A DNA stretch of 64,000 nucleotides, taken from NCBI RefSeq assembly GCF_029168945.1, contig NC_083604.1, positions 12,578,812 to 12,642,811 of the forward strand, in the 5' to 3' direction. Below are positions 11,898-25,054 of this stretch, piece after piece (positions within the stretch are counted from its first letter, which is position 1; every line of letters begins with the position of its first letter). The DNA comes from Cannabis sativa. Its lineage: Eukaryota; Streptophyta; Magnoliopsida; Rosales; Cannabaceae. The position numbers and the translations under genes are program-made. Under the pieces are notes generated by a model, which had not been told where the DNA came from, ran no database searches, and worked only from the letters and a program-made list of their open reading frames with translations.

Positions 11898-14657
11898 ATG
11901 GCTGGAAATCACACAAACGGAGGAGCTAACAACGGGTCCATCAACATTGGGACGATGAACGTACCGTAATCTGGAACTGGAATGCCACCTGTGGACGTCA
12001 TTAACGGCGGAGTTGGGAGAGGCAATATCAGACCTCTCAACTTGTTCCCAGAAACGACTGACCCTCAAGTCGGGGACACATCCACACCACCAGCAACCAT
12101 GCATTTTCCCCCTGTCACTTCGGCAGTGGTATCCGAGGGAATCATCCAACTCACCACTGATCAATATACTGCGATTCAGGATCAACTGTGCGCGCTACAG
12201 GCCGAAGTAGATGGACAAAACTGGGCCCAACGCCCCCCTCGAGTTCCTACTACTCGCGCAGATAACCCTCAGGTAACAAATTCTAGACGTCATACTAATC
12301 ATGTACGCAGGGAACGGAGAACCAACCCTGAAGGTTTGGACCTGAACCATCCAACGTCGAGGGATCAATCCGCAAGCTATCCAAACCAAAGCACGCATGT
12401 TGATGAAGACCCTGAACGAGGCAATCCTCGCAGTCGACCATCAAGAGACAACGACGCAGAATCAGCCTCTTCGTCATCGCACGGTCGTACACCAAGTAGA
12501 TATACAAGGTCCAGCTCTGTACAGACGCAACAGGGAGGACATTACCAGGTACATCGGGGTGATCTGCGTGATCACCTCAACGCAGTTTTTAGAGCGCATT
12601 CTCGCGCCCCTCATAATATAGAGACACTCCATGATCCCCATGCGGACGATCAGGGTGTCAACACTTACAATAACCTGCCTACCGCGCCGATCGCAACCAC
12701 TGGGATCAATGTCCCGGCAAATCTCGCCGCAGTAGTTGCGACTCCCGCGGTCGTAGCAGCCCCGACTCCTGCGATTGGAGGGATCGACCAGAGCATGCTT
12801 CTGCAGGCTTTGAAAATGCTCGAGCAGCAACGGAAGCCCATATACAAGTTGCATGGTTCCTCGCCCTTCACTACAGAAGTGCGACAAGCTCAACTTCCAA
12901 AGGGGTTTCGTCTATCCGAATCCCTCAAGTATAAAGGTACTTCTAACCTAATAGATTATCTTGAAAAATTCAATACTATAATGGAAGTGGATCAGGTACC
13001 ACAGCTCGCAAAATGCCGCATTCTTGCGGCAACACTCGAGGAGAACACCCACGATTGGTTTACCCAATTGCCTGAGGCGTCGATATCGACATGGGAAACC
13101 TTCGTCGACTTATTCCTCACACATTTCCAGGCCACAATGACCTATAGGCCACCTTATACGACTTTGGCCAACATCAAACAAGAACCTGGTGAGTCTTTAC
13201 AAGACTATTTTAAACGGTTTAATGCAGAAGTAACAAAAGTCGAGAAGGCTCCCGAGTCTTCGCTTGTTTGCATGCTGATAACAGGTATCTTGCCGAGGAC
13301 CGACTTTTGGAAGGAGTTACAAGCTCGAAGGCCCGAATCCTTAGTCGAATTCTTCGCCATGGCCGAACCCCACAAGAGAATCGAGAATTCTCTGGCAGAG
13401 TTAGAGAAGGGAAAAGACAAACGCCAATCACCAATACTGCGTTCACGATCTCGCAGTCCTCGAGGGAAGAACTCCAGGGGCTGAAGCCCAAGGAGACGTA
13501 GCCCGCGGAGACAGCGAAGTCTGAAGTTGGCCAAGTCTCCTCCAATGAAGGAATCCTCGCCGAAAAGGAAAGGTGGACCTCGTTTCGTCAACTATACTGA
13601 ACTCGCAGTCCCCCGAGACCATATCTACGCAATCGAAGAAAGAAACGGAGTCTTCAAGAAGCCGCCCCCCATCAGGGGAAATCGCGACAGAAGAGACCCC
13701 AAAAAATTCTGTAAGTACCACAAGGACATTGGTCATACTACCTTAGAATGTTGGGTCTTGCAGGATGAAATCGAGGAGCTAATTCGGAGAGGAAAGTTCG
13801 ACAAGTATAAGAAGGGCGAGGAAAGTCATCCCCAAGCAGATGACAAAGGAGAAAACCAAAATGCGAGTGGCTCCAGAATACCTCGCAACATCCTAACTAT
13901 TATTGGAGGACCCCATATCGCAGGATACTCTTGCAAGTCACAAGAGCGGTATGCCAGAGAAGCTAAAGAAAAGTCGTTCACCAATGTCAACAATCTTAGT
14001 GAACGGCCCGAGAAACTATTTAAGAAGGAATGCGACGACATTACCTTTATGGAGAGTGATGCGAGATGGGTCCATCACCCGCATTCCGATGCACTAGTTA
14101 TAATCGCCAATATTGGCGGGGATAATGTCCACCGCATACTCGTCGATAATGGGAGTTCAGTGAATCTGTTGAACTTCCAAGCATTCAAACAAATGGGGTT
14201 GCAGGAGAAGGACCTGCGACCTGTGACGTCGAGCATCTATGGTTTTACAGGCGACGTCATAACAATAAAAGGAATGATCAAACTCCCAATCACTTTGGGA
14301 ATTGCCCCGGTGACAGCCAAGTCAATGGCTGACTTGGCAGTAATCGACCAGTACTCAGCATATAACGCCGTGATTGGTCGACCGATCCTGAAGGAGATGA
14401 AGATCGTAACCTCGATCTATCATCTGACAATGAAGTTCCCTACTCCCGCTGGAGTAGGTTCTGTGCGGGGAGTCCAAGCAGATTCGCGGGAATGCTACAA
14501 CACAGCAGTTAAACTCGCAGAGAAAAAGACGGTAAATGTTATCTACCTGTTGGAGGCACCACCTCCTCGCCAGGAGATCCTCAGAATCGAGGAGGTGCCG
14601 CACATAGATGAACCAGACTTGGATCCAAGAATCCTCGATCACACCGCCGCAGCCTAA
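11898..14657 (+). pseudogene. Element C gag-protease reading frame, with stops
   Basis: A single frame starts at ATG 11,898 (MAGNHTNGGANN...). It meets TAA at 11,967 and TGA at 13,482, and runs to TAA at 14,655; all are single-codon breaks with the frame kept. The longest open part is 11,982-13,484 (500 codons). A retrotransposon gag domain lies about 12,930-13,330 (DYLEKFNTIM, then YTTLANIKQEPGESLQDYFKRF split over the domain). A Tat-type basic segment with KFCKYHKDIGHTT follows near 13,705. The aspartic protease core has VDNGSS at about 14,142-14,159 and the second conserved hydrophobic patch NAVIGRPIL near 14,367. DNGSS is the usual variant in this lineage of the D(T/S)G site. Gag packages RNA; the protease matures the polyprotein. 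Confidence 0.85.
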
Positions 14658-15267
14658 GCCGCGGAAGACACTATTGAGGTACCTATAGATCCTGTAGATA
14701 ATAATAAAGTTTTGAAAATTGGTTCTAAATTAAATTTTCAGCTGCGAGAACAATTAATGACCTTTTTAAAGCAAAATCTTGATGTTTTTGCTTGGAAACA
14801 CTCAGATATGGTCGGGATATCTCCGCAAGTCATGTGTCATCGCTTGAACATTGACCCCGAGGTGCGAGGTGTCCGACAAAAGCGCCGCAAAATGGACCCC
14901 GCGAGGTACCAAGCGCTAAAAGAAGAAGTCGACCACCTCCTTGCCTGCGGCTTTATACGGGAGTCGTTCTACCCCACTGGTTAGCGAACCCCGTACTCGT
15001 GCCTAAGCCTAATGGCTCATGGCGCACATGTGTTGACTTTACAGACCTAAACAAAGCCTGTCCCAAAGACAGCTTTCCCCTTCCTAGCATTGACCAGCTT
15101 GTTGATGCCACTGCAGGTCACGAACTCTTGAGTTTCATGGACGCATACTCGGGATACAATCAAATCCCGATGTATGAACCAGACCAGGAACACACTTCGT
15201 TCATTACTGATCGAGGACTATACTGTTACAATGTGATGCCTTTTGGTTTAATAAACGTAGGTGCGAC
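14658..15267 (+). pseudogene. Element C reverse transcriptase, N-terminal half (interrupted)
   Basis: Continues in frame after the TAA at 14,655. The linker FAWKHSDMVGISP precedes RT; the N-terminal RT has RRKMDPARYQALKEEVDHLL. A one-base loss near 14,975-14,985 shifts the frame, and RT resumes at 14,999 with PKPNGSWRTCVDFTDLNKAC. It includes the conserved palm residues FMDAYSGYNQI (first catalytic Asp) and VMPFGLIN. The frame is cut at 15,268 by element B and resumes exactly after the duplicated GCGAC at 25,055, so the element was one unit before B arrived. Confidence 0.88.
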
Positions 15268-17167
15268 TGTTGGGTTTTATGCCCTAAATAAAACTCATTT
15301 CATATAATCAGATTTACTTATTAATAAAGATCAGAAATAAAATTTTTATGTTGCATGGCTCACTTAATCAATTGCTTGTCTATTTGATTTATAAATTCAT
15401 CCAAACCCCTTTTCACATACTTGATCATGTTTATTGTGTTGTCAACACAGTGGAAAATAAACATGACTATGTGAATAAAGTATTCCTAGATTTATCAGAA
15501 CACTGGGTTTTACTGATATGACAATCTACAACAGAGTTTACTTACATTTGGAGAAATGTTATGTTCTTTCCAGAACATAGGTTAAAGTAAAGCTCAGGTT
15601 GGATGCATGGAGTATGCATTGGAATGGACCGATATTGAACTTTGAATTAGATTTTGAAACTTACCGTAAACATCTATTCAATTCAATATCATAAGTTGAT
15701 CCTAGATCACATGATCGAAATCCTGATATGGTTAGGCTCAATTTCAAGAGTATTATTCGTGTTCTTTGATTTGTTAGTTAAGCCTAATTTTTAGTCTGGG
15801 CAATACATACATTTTGGGAACACGGTAGTGCAATTGAGTGGGAGCGCTAACATAAATATGGAATCTATAGCTTCTATTTGGCAAATAGAAGTAAAGGATG
15901 ATTTCCTTCGAGCTTAACCAAACGAAGATAAATGGTGGAGATCTCATTTCACTTAGGTGAAATATCATTTATACAGGGTTAAGTGTTTTAAGGATAAAAT
16001 ACATTGTAGGGTGTTACGGTAATTTAATCCCTGTGCAGTGTAAATCATCTATATAGAGGATCATTGATCACATTAGGGTTATAACAATGGATAACTGATG
16101 ACGTGTCTATATCGTGGAACATATAGAACGTTTCTATATGACTGAGAGTGCAATTCCAAGTTCTAAGTGTGGATTCAATGAGGAATTAATAAGTTAGGGA
16201 ATTTACTTGGTAAATTCGGTTCGACTTATTGGAAGCTCGGTTATATAGACCCATGGTCCCCATACTAGTTGAGGCCATACTGCTTGTAAGACTCAGTTAA
16301 TTGATTTTAATTAATCAATTATAATTCTAAAAGTTAGACTATGTCTACTTTATGAATTCTCACAGTTTAAGGATGAAATCTTAAAGAAAAGGGTTTCTAG
16401 GTTTAATTATTAATTAAGAGACTTTGTATGTCTAATTAATAATTATTTTAAATGACAATATTATTTAATAATCTATTTTAGTTATTAAATAATTAGTTTT
16501 GGCATTTAAATGATTAGAATTGGAAAAATGGCATTTTTGGAGAAATAGAAATAAAATTGAGGAAACTGCAAAATCCAAGTGAGGCCCATTTCCCTCTATG
16601 GCCGAGCACTCCCTTTGTGTTTCCCAATTGTTATTTTCATTTTTAATTGCCATGTAATTGCTAATCAAAACCTAGCTATAATAGGAAAGTGGTGGATCAC
16701 ACTAAATAAGGCAGTTAATTGATTACACAGTAATTAAGGAAACTGTTTTATTTGGAAAATTGTGCTCTCCCTTTTCCCTATATAAAGCAACCTTTCTCTC
16801 TTCTCTTGTATGGATGAAAAGCCACGAAATTAAGAGAGAAAAATAGAGAGAAATTTCGAAATCCTTGTGAGATGAGTAGTGCCCACACATATCAAGTGGT
16901 ATCTCAATCATAGTATGGAAGACTATGGAATTTCTGCATCAAAGAAGGAGAAAAGAAGATCCAGGTTCAGATCTTGGTGATGCTCTGCTACAGAAAGGAA
17001 TCAAGGGCTAGAGATCTGAACGGAAGGAGTCATATTATTCTGCTGCACCCACTGTAAGGTTTTCTAACTTTATATGTGTTTATTTTCATTGTTTTATAAT
17101 TCATATTAGGTTGTTAATCCAACATACTTGTTAGTAAATCTAGATCCTGGTAAAATAATTTCCAACA
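15268..17167 (+). repeat. Element B 5' LTR
   Basis: 1,900 bp, TGTTGGGTTTTATGCCC to AATAATTTCCAACA. A TATATAAA box near 16,781 (CCCTATATAAAGCAACC) is a likely promoter. It is about 99% identical to the 3' LTR by hand comparison. Its only frames (minus strand, 60-90 codons) are duplicated in the other LTR and not supported as genes. Confidence 0.92.
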
Positions 17168-17169
17168 AT

Positions 17170-17186
17170 TGGCACCAGAGCCATGG
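17170..17186 (+). other. Element B primer-binding site (iMet-like)
   Basis: TGGCACCAGAGCCATGG begins two bases inside the 5' LTR end, against the common copia site TGGTATCAGAGCC. Confidence 0.7.
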
Positions 17187-20100
17187 TAATGATTTACTTT
17201 CATGTAATATGAATTAAAACGATGATTGATATGTTCTGTGTTGATTTGGATGGCTTCATGTTGGTTTATGTGTTGTTTGATGAATGTTGATGTTGTACAG
17301 TTTCGTTTTCTATAAAAAATATTTTTTTCAATTTTTGAAAATATTTTATTTGGATTACTTGTGAAAAATTGAGCAATTTTCATTTTTACGAAACCTGATT
17401 CCGATAAAAATTGAGAAAGATATGAATTTTGGAAGATTGGAAATCATGGTTGCTGCATGCAGCCTATCCTGACAGTTCCCCACAAATTGCGAATTTTTGA
17501 GGTTTTTCCGCAAAAATCCAATTTTTTCATGGGATTGTTTCCCAAAATTTATTTTTCCAATTTTAAATATTTCTAAATTGAAATGTTTCCAATTTTAAAT
17601 ATTTTCAATTTGGAATTTTTCCAATTTTTAAATATTTCTATTTTGGAATGTTTCCAATTTTAAATATTTCTTATTATGGTCAGATTCAAAAAATTTGTTA
17701 ACTTCTTTAATATTTATTTATTATTTAATTATAAGATTAGATATTTTGATATTTAAGATATTTTAAATTAAAAGATAACTTTGTCTTTTTATTTAAAATA
17801 TTATATTAAAATTATCTTATATGACAAATTAAATAATTAATAAATTTGAAATTAACATAGATATTTTTATAGATATACTTACCATAATGTTTTTCAAATT
17901 CAAAAATTTGTTATTTTGTTAAATATTTAATTATTTATAAATTATAAGTATAAAAATGATATTTTTTCTATATATATCATTTTTTTTATTAGAAATTTAT
18001 AAATCATATCTTAAATATTTAAATAACATAGATATTTTTGTAGAGATTTGAATATTGCTTAATTTGAGATATTTTGACATATAATTATGGTAATTATTAT
18101 TTAACCAAATCTATTTTAAAATTGGTTTATTTTATTAAATTATAAGATCTGAAAGTGATATTGGAGATTCTTTCCTTTTAAATCATTGATCTTATTAGAT
18201 ATTTAATTTAATTTGATTCAAATAAACCTAGATATTTTAAAATTAGTTTCCTTTATTTGGTTAGTTTAAGAATAATAATTTAATTATATTAATATCTTGA
18301 TTCACATCTGTTACATGGACAATGTTTGTTTATTTATATTGTTTATTCAAAATTTTTTAACAAACCTATTATTTATCTGATCTTAATTGATATGATTAAC
18401 TTGTTGACAGATCATGATCCAATGATCTGATTTTAATCATAGTCCAATTGACGATAGATCTTATAAATAATTTGTAACAAGTAAATTTTGTACTTCTTTC
18501 ATCTGTGTAAACCTAGTAACATGATAGGGTCCATCCAAATCATTTGACCTGTGTGAGCCTATATGTTTGCTTTTGGGCTTAGATGCATATAGGAAGCCCA
18601 TTTAAGTTTTTACTAAGTAAATGGACTAGGTTGCTAAAATAAATTTTGACATAAGGAAATTTATTTAGGTCCAATTAGATTTGGGCTTATTCAATGAATA
18701 ACAATTGTTTATTTTAAGGTTAAATTCCTCTCTTTTGGGCCTTGTGTGAGAGTTGGGGGCCATAGAAGTGGGTACGACATACTGAACCCAGCTCCCCCTC
18801 ACATGAACTACCCCAATTGTGAAGGCCCATTTGCCTTATTTAAATAATTGTATTAGGTTAATTATATTAGTCTAACCTAATTAAAATTGAATTAGCAACA
18901 TAATTAACTTTTAAAATATATGAAAAAAAATTTCATGTAATATTTTAAAGTTAATTTTAGAAAAACACTTAGTCAATGATATATTCTAGATAGTTATTTC
19001 TAGTACTAATTATTATTTCTAATATTAAATAGGAAAATACCATTGATTGTGAAATTAATGTCTCTTAATTAATTTTGGTACAATCTAAGTTTAGAATATT
19101 TTCCTAGTATTAAACTAGAATTAATAATTAACTTTCCTCTTTACTTGATTATTTGTTTCTTGAATTTAATACATTTAATTAAATTGAAAATTTCAATATC
19201 TAAGTTGATTTTCATCATGATACTTTAATATTGTTATTTTCATGTCATTTAATTAAAGTTGAAAATTATTTTAAGTTTGGAATCTTATTTCAGAATAACT
19301 TAAGTTTGAATAATTTTCAAAATATATTTTATTTTATTTTATTAATCATTTCCCAAAATTTCAAAATTACATTTCTTTAATGTAGAAATTTCGAATTTTA
19401 TTTGAAAAATAGATTAAAGTTGAAAATTATTTATTTAATTTTGGACCAACTTAAATCATTAATTTTTACATTTAATGATTAATTAAAATAAATGAACTAA
19501 AATATATTATAATTAGAAATTGAATTAATTAGTCTATGAAAGTCTAGATAGATATTATCTGTTTTGCTTGAAGTATTTTTCTAGTGTATTTAATTAAATA
19601 GAAAATTAATATTTAGTTGATTTTTTAATCATGATACTTAAATATTTGAAATTTTTCTTAGATATTTAATTAAATAGGGAAATTATATTTTTTGTTGAAA
19701 ATTAATTTTATTAATTTTGGGCCAACATAAAATTAGAGTAATTTTCCAGGATTTATTTTATTTTATTTTAAAGCATTTTCGAAAATGCAATATATATTTA
19801 TAGAAAATTAAATTTGAGTTGTAAATTAATTCAAATTAATTTTGAAACAACTTAAATTGAATAATTTTCTAAATATTTATGGAAATTATTACTAAGATGG
19901 AAATAATTCACGTTATTTATCTATCTAAGTATAATTTATAAATATTAAATTAAAATTTATATTTGGAATTTTTCATTCTAAATTGGAAATTTTAATTAAA
20001 TAAATATATATATTTAAAATAAATTGATTAAAATAAATATTAGAAGAAAATACAACCCTTCATTAAATAATGAGCTTTATTATTATAAGGATATTCGATC

Positions 20101-21250
20101 TCCATTGTTGGTTTTACATAGCTATTGTTTTAGTGAGTAATCCTCCCTAATGGAGGAACGTTCATTAGCAAGTTAGCACCGTTTAATCTCGAAAGATAAG
20201 TAATCTTGTAAGTTTTTTATATAGTTTATGACCACCCTAATGGTGGCGACTGTATAAGACTTGCAAGAATATGAAACAATGGTGGAAGCTCATAAGATAG
20301 AATAGCCTTGACTCTCGCCTAAACGGGACAACGCGGATTCACATCTTGATCGAATAAAAGGTTGCTAGAATGTTTGACATTTTAGATGAGCTGACAACTC
20401 TGTTCAATGAATGGTAGCTTTGACTCTCGCCTAAACGGGACACTGATATCAGTTTGTTGAAAACCTTGGAAATTATTTAGGATTGTATGTTTTAGTATTT
20501 TCACTTGTCATTCCTACTTGCTATGTGCTTCATAATTTCTGAATTGTGTATGAATTTGTATTGAACCATGTTATTTTCTGTTATTAAATTGTAGTTTAAT
20601 TTCGAATCTTCATTGTTGGTCTAACTTGATTTATTTTTCTAATGAGATAAATCCCTAATGGATTTTCACCATTAGACTAACATAGTAGTGTTAGATCTCG
20701 AAAGATAAATATTGTATATGCAACATCTAACTGTTCATCAATTGATGACACCTTAGACTAGTATTTTACAATATGAAACAAGAAGATTGTATAAATAAGA
20801 TTACTTTGACTCTCGCTAATTGGAGCATCGTTGGATTCTTATTTAAAACGAAATTATCCTAATTCCCCTTAGCTTATTCATTTCGAATCAGCTTAATGAC
20901 ATATCATTGGATGAATGGTCTATAAATCATATAAAGTCTTATTTTCTCTTAAGAAATTAGATGATTCATATGATTATATTCCCGGAATTCTATCCCAAAA
21001 TGATATAAATCCTCAATCTTAGATATCTCCTACTTGTATAGGCAAATCATAGAGTTAGATTAGTAGTGGTGGTCCAAGAGAGAATTACTAATTATACAGT
21101 TACACTTTCACAAGTGTTTAATAACCATTTTCTTTGAATGGATTCAAACTGTGTGAGTTAAGTATTCTGTGACCAGAATCTACTTGCACTATTCTAAGAA
21201 CTCTTTGATGTAACTAAAGTAAGTCATCAAAGGATACAATCACATATTTT
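17187..21250. other. AT-rich repeated interior of element B
   Basis: Non-coding. It holds an AT-rich stretch (17,520-19,050), a degenerate tandem array with TTTTGGACCAACTTAAAT-like phrases (about 19,060-19,870), and TTGACTCTCGCCTA modules near 20,310, 20,420 and 20,810 with ATCTCCATTGTTGG-type phrases. All parts align with element A at 2,793-6,360. No open frame longer than about 70 codons. Confidence 0.65.
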
Positions 21251-23144
21251 ATAAATCTAAGGCATTTGTATCTTGTTCATATTGGTTTTGACAAGATCAT
21301 TCTCTGCAAAGAGTTAATATGCCTATATCCACTGAAAGTAATTTCATCTCATTCGCAGATGGATGTACATTCAGGGGTGGATATGAGTTTTCGTTGTATT
21401 CTTAAAACGATCACTCTAGATTTTACCTTATGCAAAAGAAATTTGAAATGTTTGAAAATTTTCATGAATTTCTAGCAATGGTGAAGGTAAGTGGTTAAAG
21501 ATCTTGCGAACTGATAGGGGTGGAGAAAAAGGTAGTAGATATGCAGTTCAAAGATCATTAATTTGATTCTTGAATTATATCCAAACTTACCTCCCCAGAA
21601 ATTCGAGTTGCATATTGATGATTAGTTACTAGTCGTTGCCTAAATCCTTCTATGGAAATAAAATTTCAGAATGATGCAATGGTTGTATACTTAATGTAAA
21701 TCATTACTAGATTCATGGATGACCTAATCGAAATCTTAAGAAAAGCTAGAACTGCTAACCCTAGTTTGCATGTTTGTTAGCTATTCTAAGTGATTAGGGG
21801 TGGAGCATCCCATAGTCATTAGATAAGAAAGTGTTTGTTTAAAAAAATACTGCCTTTCTAAGAAAATGACTAAGTCTGAAAATAAAGTAGCAAATAAAGG
21901 AGATATTTTTTTTTCTTGATTCCAAAAGTGTTCTATCATCTTATTCGTTGCAAGATGATCCCACTGCCTCTGTTGTCTTAACACAACCGAAGAGGTCAAT
22001 ACCATTTAGTTTTCTTAGACATAGTTCACGGTACCTTGTTGTAGTGGGAGAGTTTCTAGGAACTCACCTTCTTATAACATGGAAGATACTAGTGATTAAA
22101 ATCCATTGTGAGTTTAAACAAGTAATGGATTGTCAAGATAAGCAACTAAGAAGAAAGCCAAGAGAACTATGGTTTGATCCCTTCACATGGAGTAACCTAA
22201 AGTTTTCTATTACAAGGACATGAAAGGAAATTTTCGTTCATAAGTCTATTCAATGGACTTAACAAAACTTCCTGTTCCTAGTATTATAGGTTTGAGTTTA
22301 TCTAAACCTATGGCTTGTGGTATACCTGGAAATTACTTACTCTAATGCAAGCAACTTACTTTAGTAAGATGCTGGAGCATTTTTCTTTCCAATGGCAATC
22401 TATAGAAGCTTCACAACTTCTTAGACATAGATTTTATTTATCTAAGGAAAAGTCTGAACTATTCCAGAGAAGATAAAGCCATGAAAGAATTTCTTAAATC
22501 AACATTGAGAGGTCTCAGACCAGACACCTGCTGTTGAGTGGGAGTAATGAGTAGGTATCAGATTAATCCAGGAGAGGAACATTGGAAGACAATCAAGTAA
22601 ATCTTAAGATTAAGAAGAGGAACTATATGTTAGTCAATAAGGGTGGTTTTGAAACTCTTAGACTACACCACATCAGATTTCAAGACTTGCCTTTATGCTA
22701 GAAAGTCTGCTGATGAGATGGTGATTACTTTGGGGGTGGAGTAGTGATTTTAGAGAAGTGTAAAAACCTATCTGAAATCTCTTGGTCTACCAGAAAGAGA
22801 CTGAATGTTAAAAGTTGCAGGAAAGATACTTTTTCAGTCTAAGGAAAGTTCTATACATTTGTGGCGGTCTTCCAACTTGCCTTAACTACTAGGGTTACTT
22901 CCTGTATAACAAAAGAGTAGTTGCCCAAAAGTATAGAATCCAGTATCCCAAATGAGTAGACATATAGAGAGGAATTTCACATTATCAAGGATTTTGTGAT
23001 TAAGGAAGAGTAATGGTGGAGAAGAGGTTGTGTTTAATTCAACCTGTCAGATCCCATTACGAGGAGTTTACTACTATTACACTTGATTGGTATATCGAGG
23101 TGTTAATGATTATTTGAAATGCACTTTTTGTTTTATATTAGTGC
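21251..23144 (+). pseudogene. Decayed copia pol remnant of element B
   Basis: Collinear with 6,880-8,838 of A. The clearest patches are the integrase-like KKFEMFENFHEFLAMVK segment near 21,433-21,487, the LRTDRGGE-like segment near 21,500-21,520, the VFV..NTAFL-like patch near 21,830-21,865, and the RNase H-like patches near 22,690 and 22,905. Frames change between patches and stops are frequent. Several gaps are shared with A (for example around the HWK-like segment at 22,580 against 8,280), which points to inherited rather than independent decay. Confidence 0.6.
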
Positions 23145-23155
23145 AAGTGGGAGTT

Positions 23156-25054
23156 TGTTGGGTTTTATGCCCTAAATAAAACTCATTTCATATAATCAGA
23201 TTTACTTATTAATAAAGATCAGAAATATCATTTTTATGTTGCATGGCTCACTTAATCAATTGCTTGTCTATTTGATTTATAAATTCATCCAAACCCCTTT
23301 TCACATACTTGATCATGTTTATTGTGTTGTCAACACAGTGGAAAATAAACATGACTATGTGAATAAAGTATTCCTAGATTTATCAGAACACTGGGTTTTA
23401 CTGATATGACAATCTACAACAGAGTTTACTTACATTTGGAGAAATGTTATGTTCTTTCCAGAACATAGGTTAAAGTAAAGCTCAGGTTGGATGCATGGAG
23501 TATGCATTGGAATGGACCGATATTGAACTTTGAATTAGATTTTGAAACTTACCGTAAACATCTATTCAATTCAATATCATAAGTTGATCCTAGATCACAT
23601 GATCGAAATCCTGATATGGTTAGGCTCAATTTCAAGAGTATTATTCGTGTTCTTTGATTTGTTAGTTAAGCCTAATTTTTAGTCTGGGCAATACATACAT
23701 TTTGGGAACACGGTAGTGCAATTGAGTGGGAGTGCTAACATAAATATGGAATCTATAGCTTCTATTTGGCAAATAGAAGTAAAGGATGATTTCCTTCGAG
23801 CATAACCAAACGAAGATAAATGGTGGAGATCTCATTTCACTTAGGTGAAATATCATTTATACAGGGTTAAGTGTTTTAAGGATAAAATACATTGTAGGGT
23901 GTTACGGTAATTTAATCCCTGTACAGTGTAAATCATCTATATAGAGGATCATTGATCACATTAGGGGTATAACAATGGATAACTGATGACGTGTCTATAT
24001 CGTGGAACATATAGAACGTTTCTATATGACTGAGAGTGCAATTCCAAGTTCTAAGTGTGGATTCAATGAGGAATTAATAAGTTAGGGAATTTACTTGGTA
24101 AATTCGGTTCGACTTGTTGGAAGCTCGGTTATATAGACCCATGGTCCCCATACTAGTTGAGGCCATACTGCTTGTAAGACTCAGTTAATTGATTTTAATT
24201 AATCAATTATAATTCTAAAAGTTAGACTATGTCTACTTTATGAATTCTCACAGTTTAAGGATGAAATCGTAAATAAAAGGGTTTCTAGGTTTAATTATTA
24301 ATTAAGAGACTTTGTATGTCTCATTAATAATTATTTTAAATGACAATATTATTTAATAATCTATTTTAGTTATTAAATAATTAGTTTTGGCATTTAAATG
24401 ATTAGAATTGGAAAAATGGCATTTTTGGAGAAATAGAAATAAAATTGAGGAAACTGCAAAATCCAAGTGAGGCCCATTTCCCTCTATGGCCGAGCACTCC
24501 CTTTGTGTTTCCCAATTGTTATTTTCATTTTTAATTGCCATGTAATTGCTAATCAAAACCTAGCTATAATAGGAAAGTGGTGGATCACACTAAATAAGAC
24601 AGTTAATTGATTACACAGTAATTAAGGAAACTGTTTTATTTGGAAAGTTGTGCTCTCCCTTTTCCCTATATAAAGCAACCTTGCTCTCTTCTCTTGTATG
24701 GATGAAAAGCCACGAAATTAAGAGAGAAAAAGAGAGAAAATTTCGAAATCCTTGTGAGATGAGTAGTGCCCACACACATCAAGTGGTATCTCAATCATAG
24801 TATGGAAGACTATGGAATTTCTGCATCAAAGAAGGAGAAAAGAAGATCCAGGTTCAGATCTTGGTGATGCTCTGCTACAGAAAGGAATCAAGGGCTAGAG
24901 ATCTGAACGGAAGGAGTCATATTATTCTGCTGCACCCACTGAAAGGTTTTCTAACTTTATATGTGTTTATTTTCATTGTTTTAGAATTCATATTAGGTTG
25001 TTAATCCAACATACTTGTTAGTAAATCTAGATCCTGGTAAAATAATTTCCAACA
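23156..25054 (+). repeat. Element B 3' LTR
   Basis: 1,899 bp, preceded by the purine tract CAAGTGGGAG and followed by TSD GCGAC. Near-identical to the 5' LTR. Confidence 0.92.

Larger units (their letters stand above)
15268..25054 (+). mobile_element. Element B: Ty1/copia-type, non-autonomous, youngest in stack 1
   Basis: TSD GCGAC at 15,263-15,267 and 25,055-25,059. LTRs are 15,268-17,167 and 23,156-25,054, starting TGTTGGGTTTTATGCCC and ending TTTCCAACA. They differ at roughly 20 of 1,900 sites by hand count, so insertion is recent. The interior (17,168-23,155) has the same layout as A: degenerate iMet-type primer site, AT-rich tandem repeats, TTGACTCTCGCC modules and decayed pol, with no long frame. 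It splits the RT of element C. It cannot have supplied its own enzymes, so copying in trans by a related autonomous copia is inferred. Confidence 0.92.

Noticed and set aside
12295..13736. Several 65-139 codon minus-strand frames across gag of C
   Set aside because: Shadows of the + strand gag frame; that strand has the recognisable domain.
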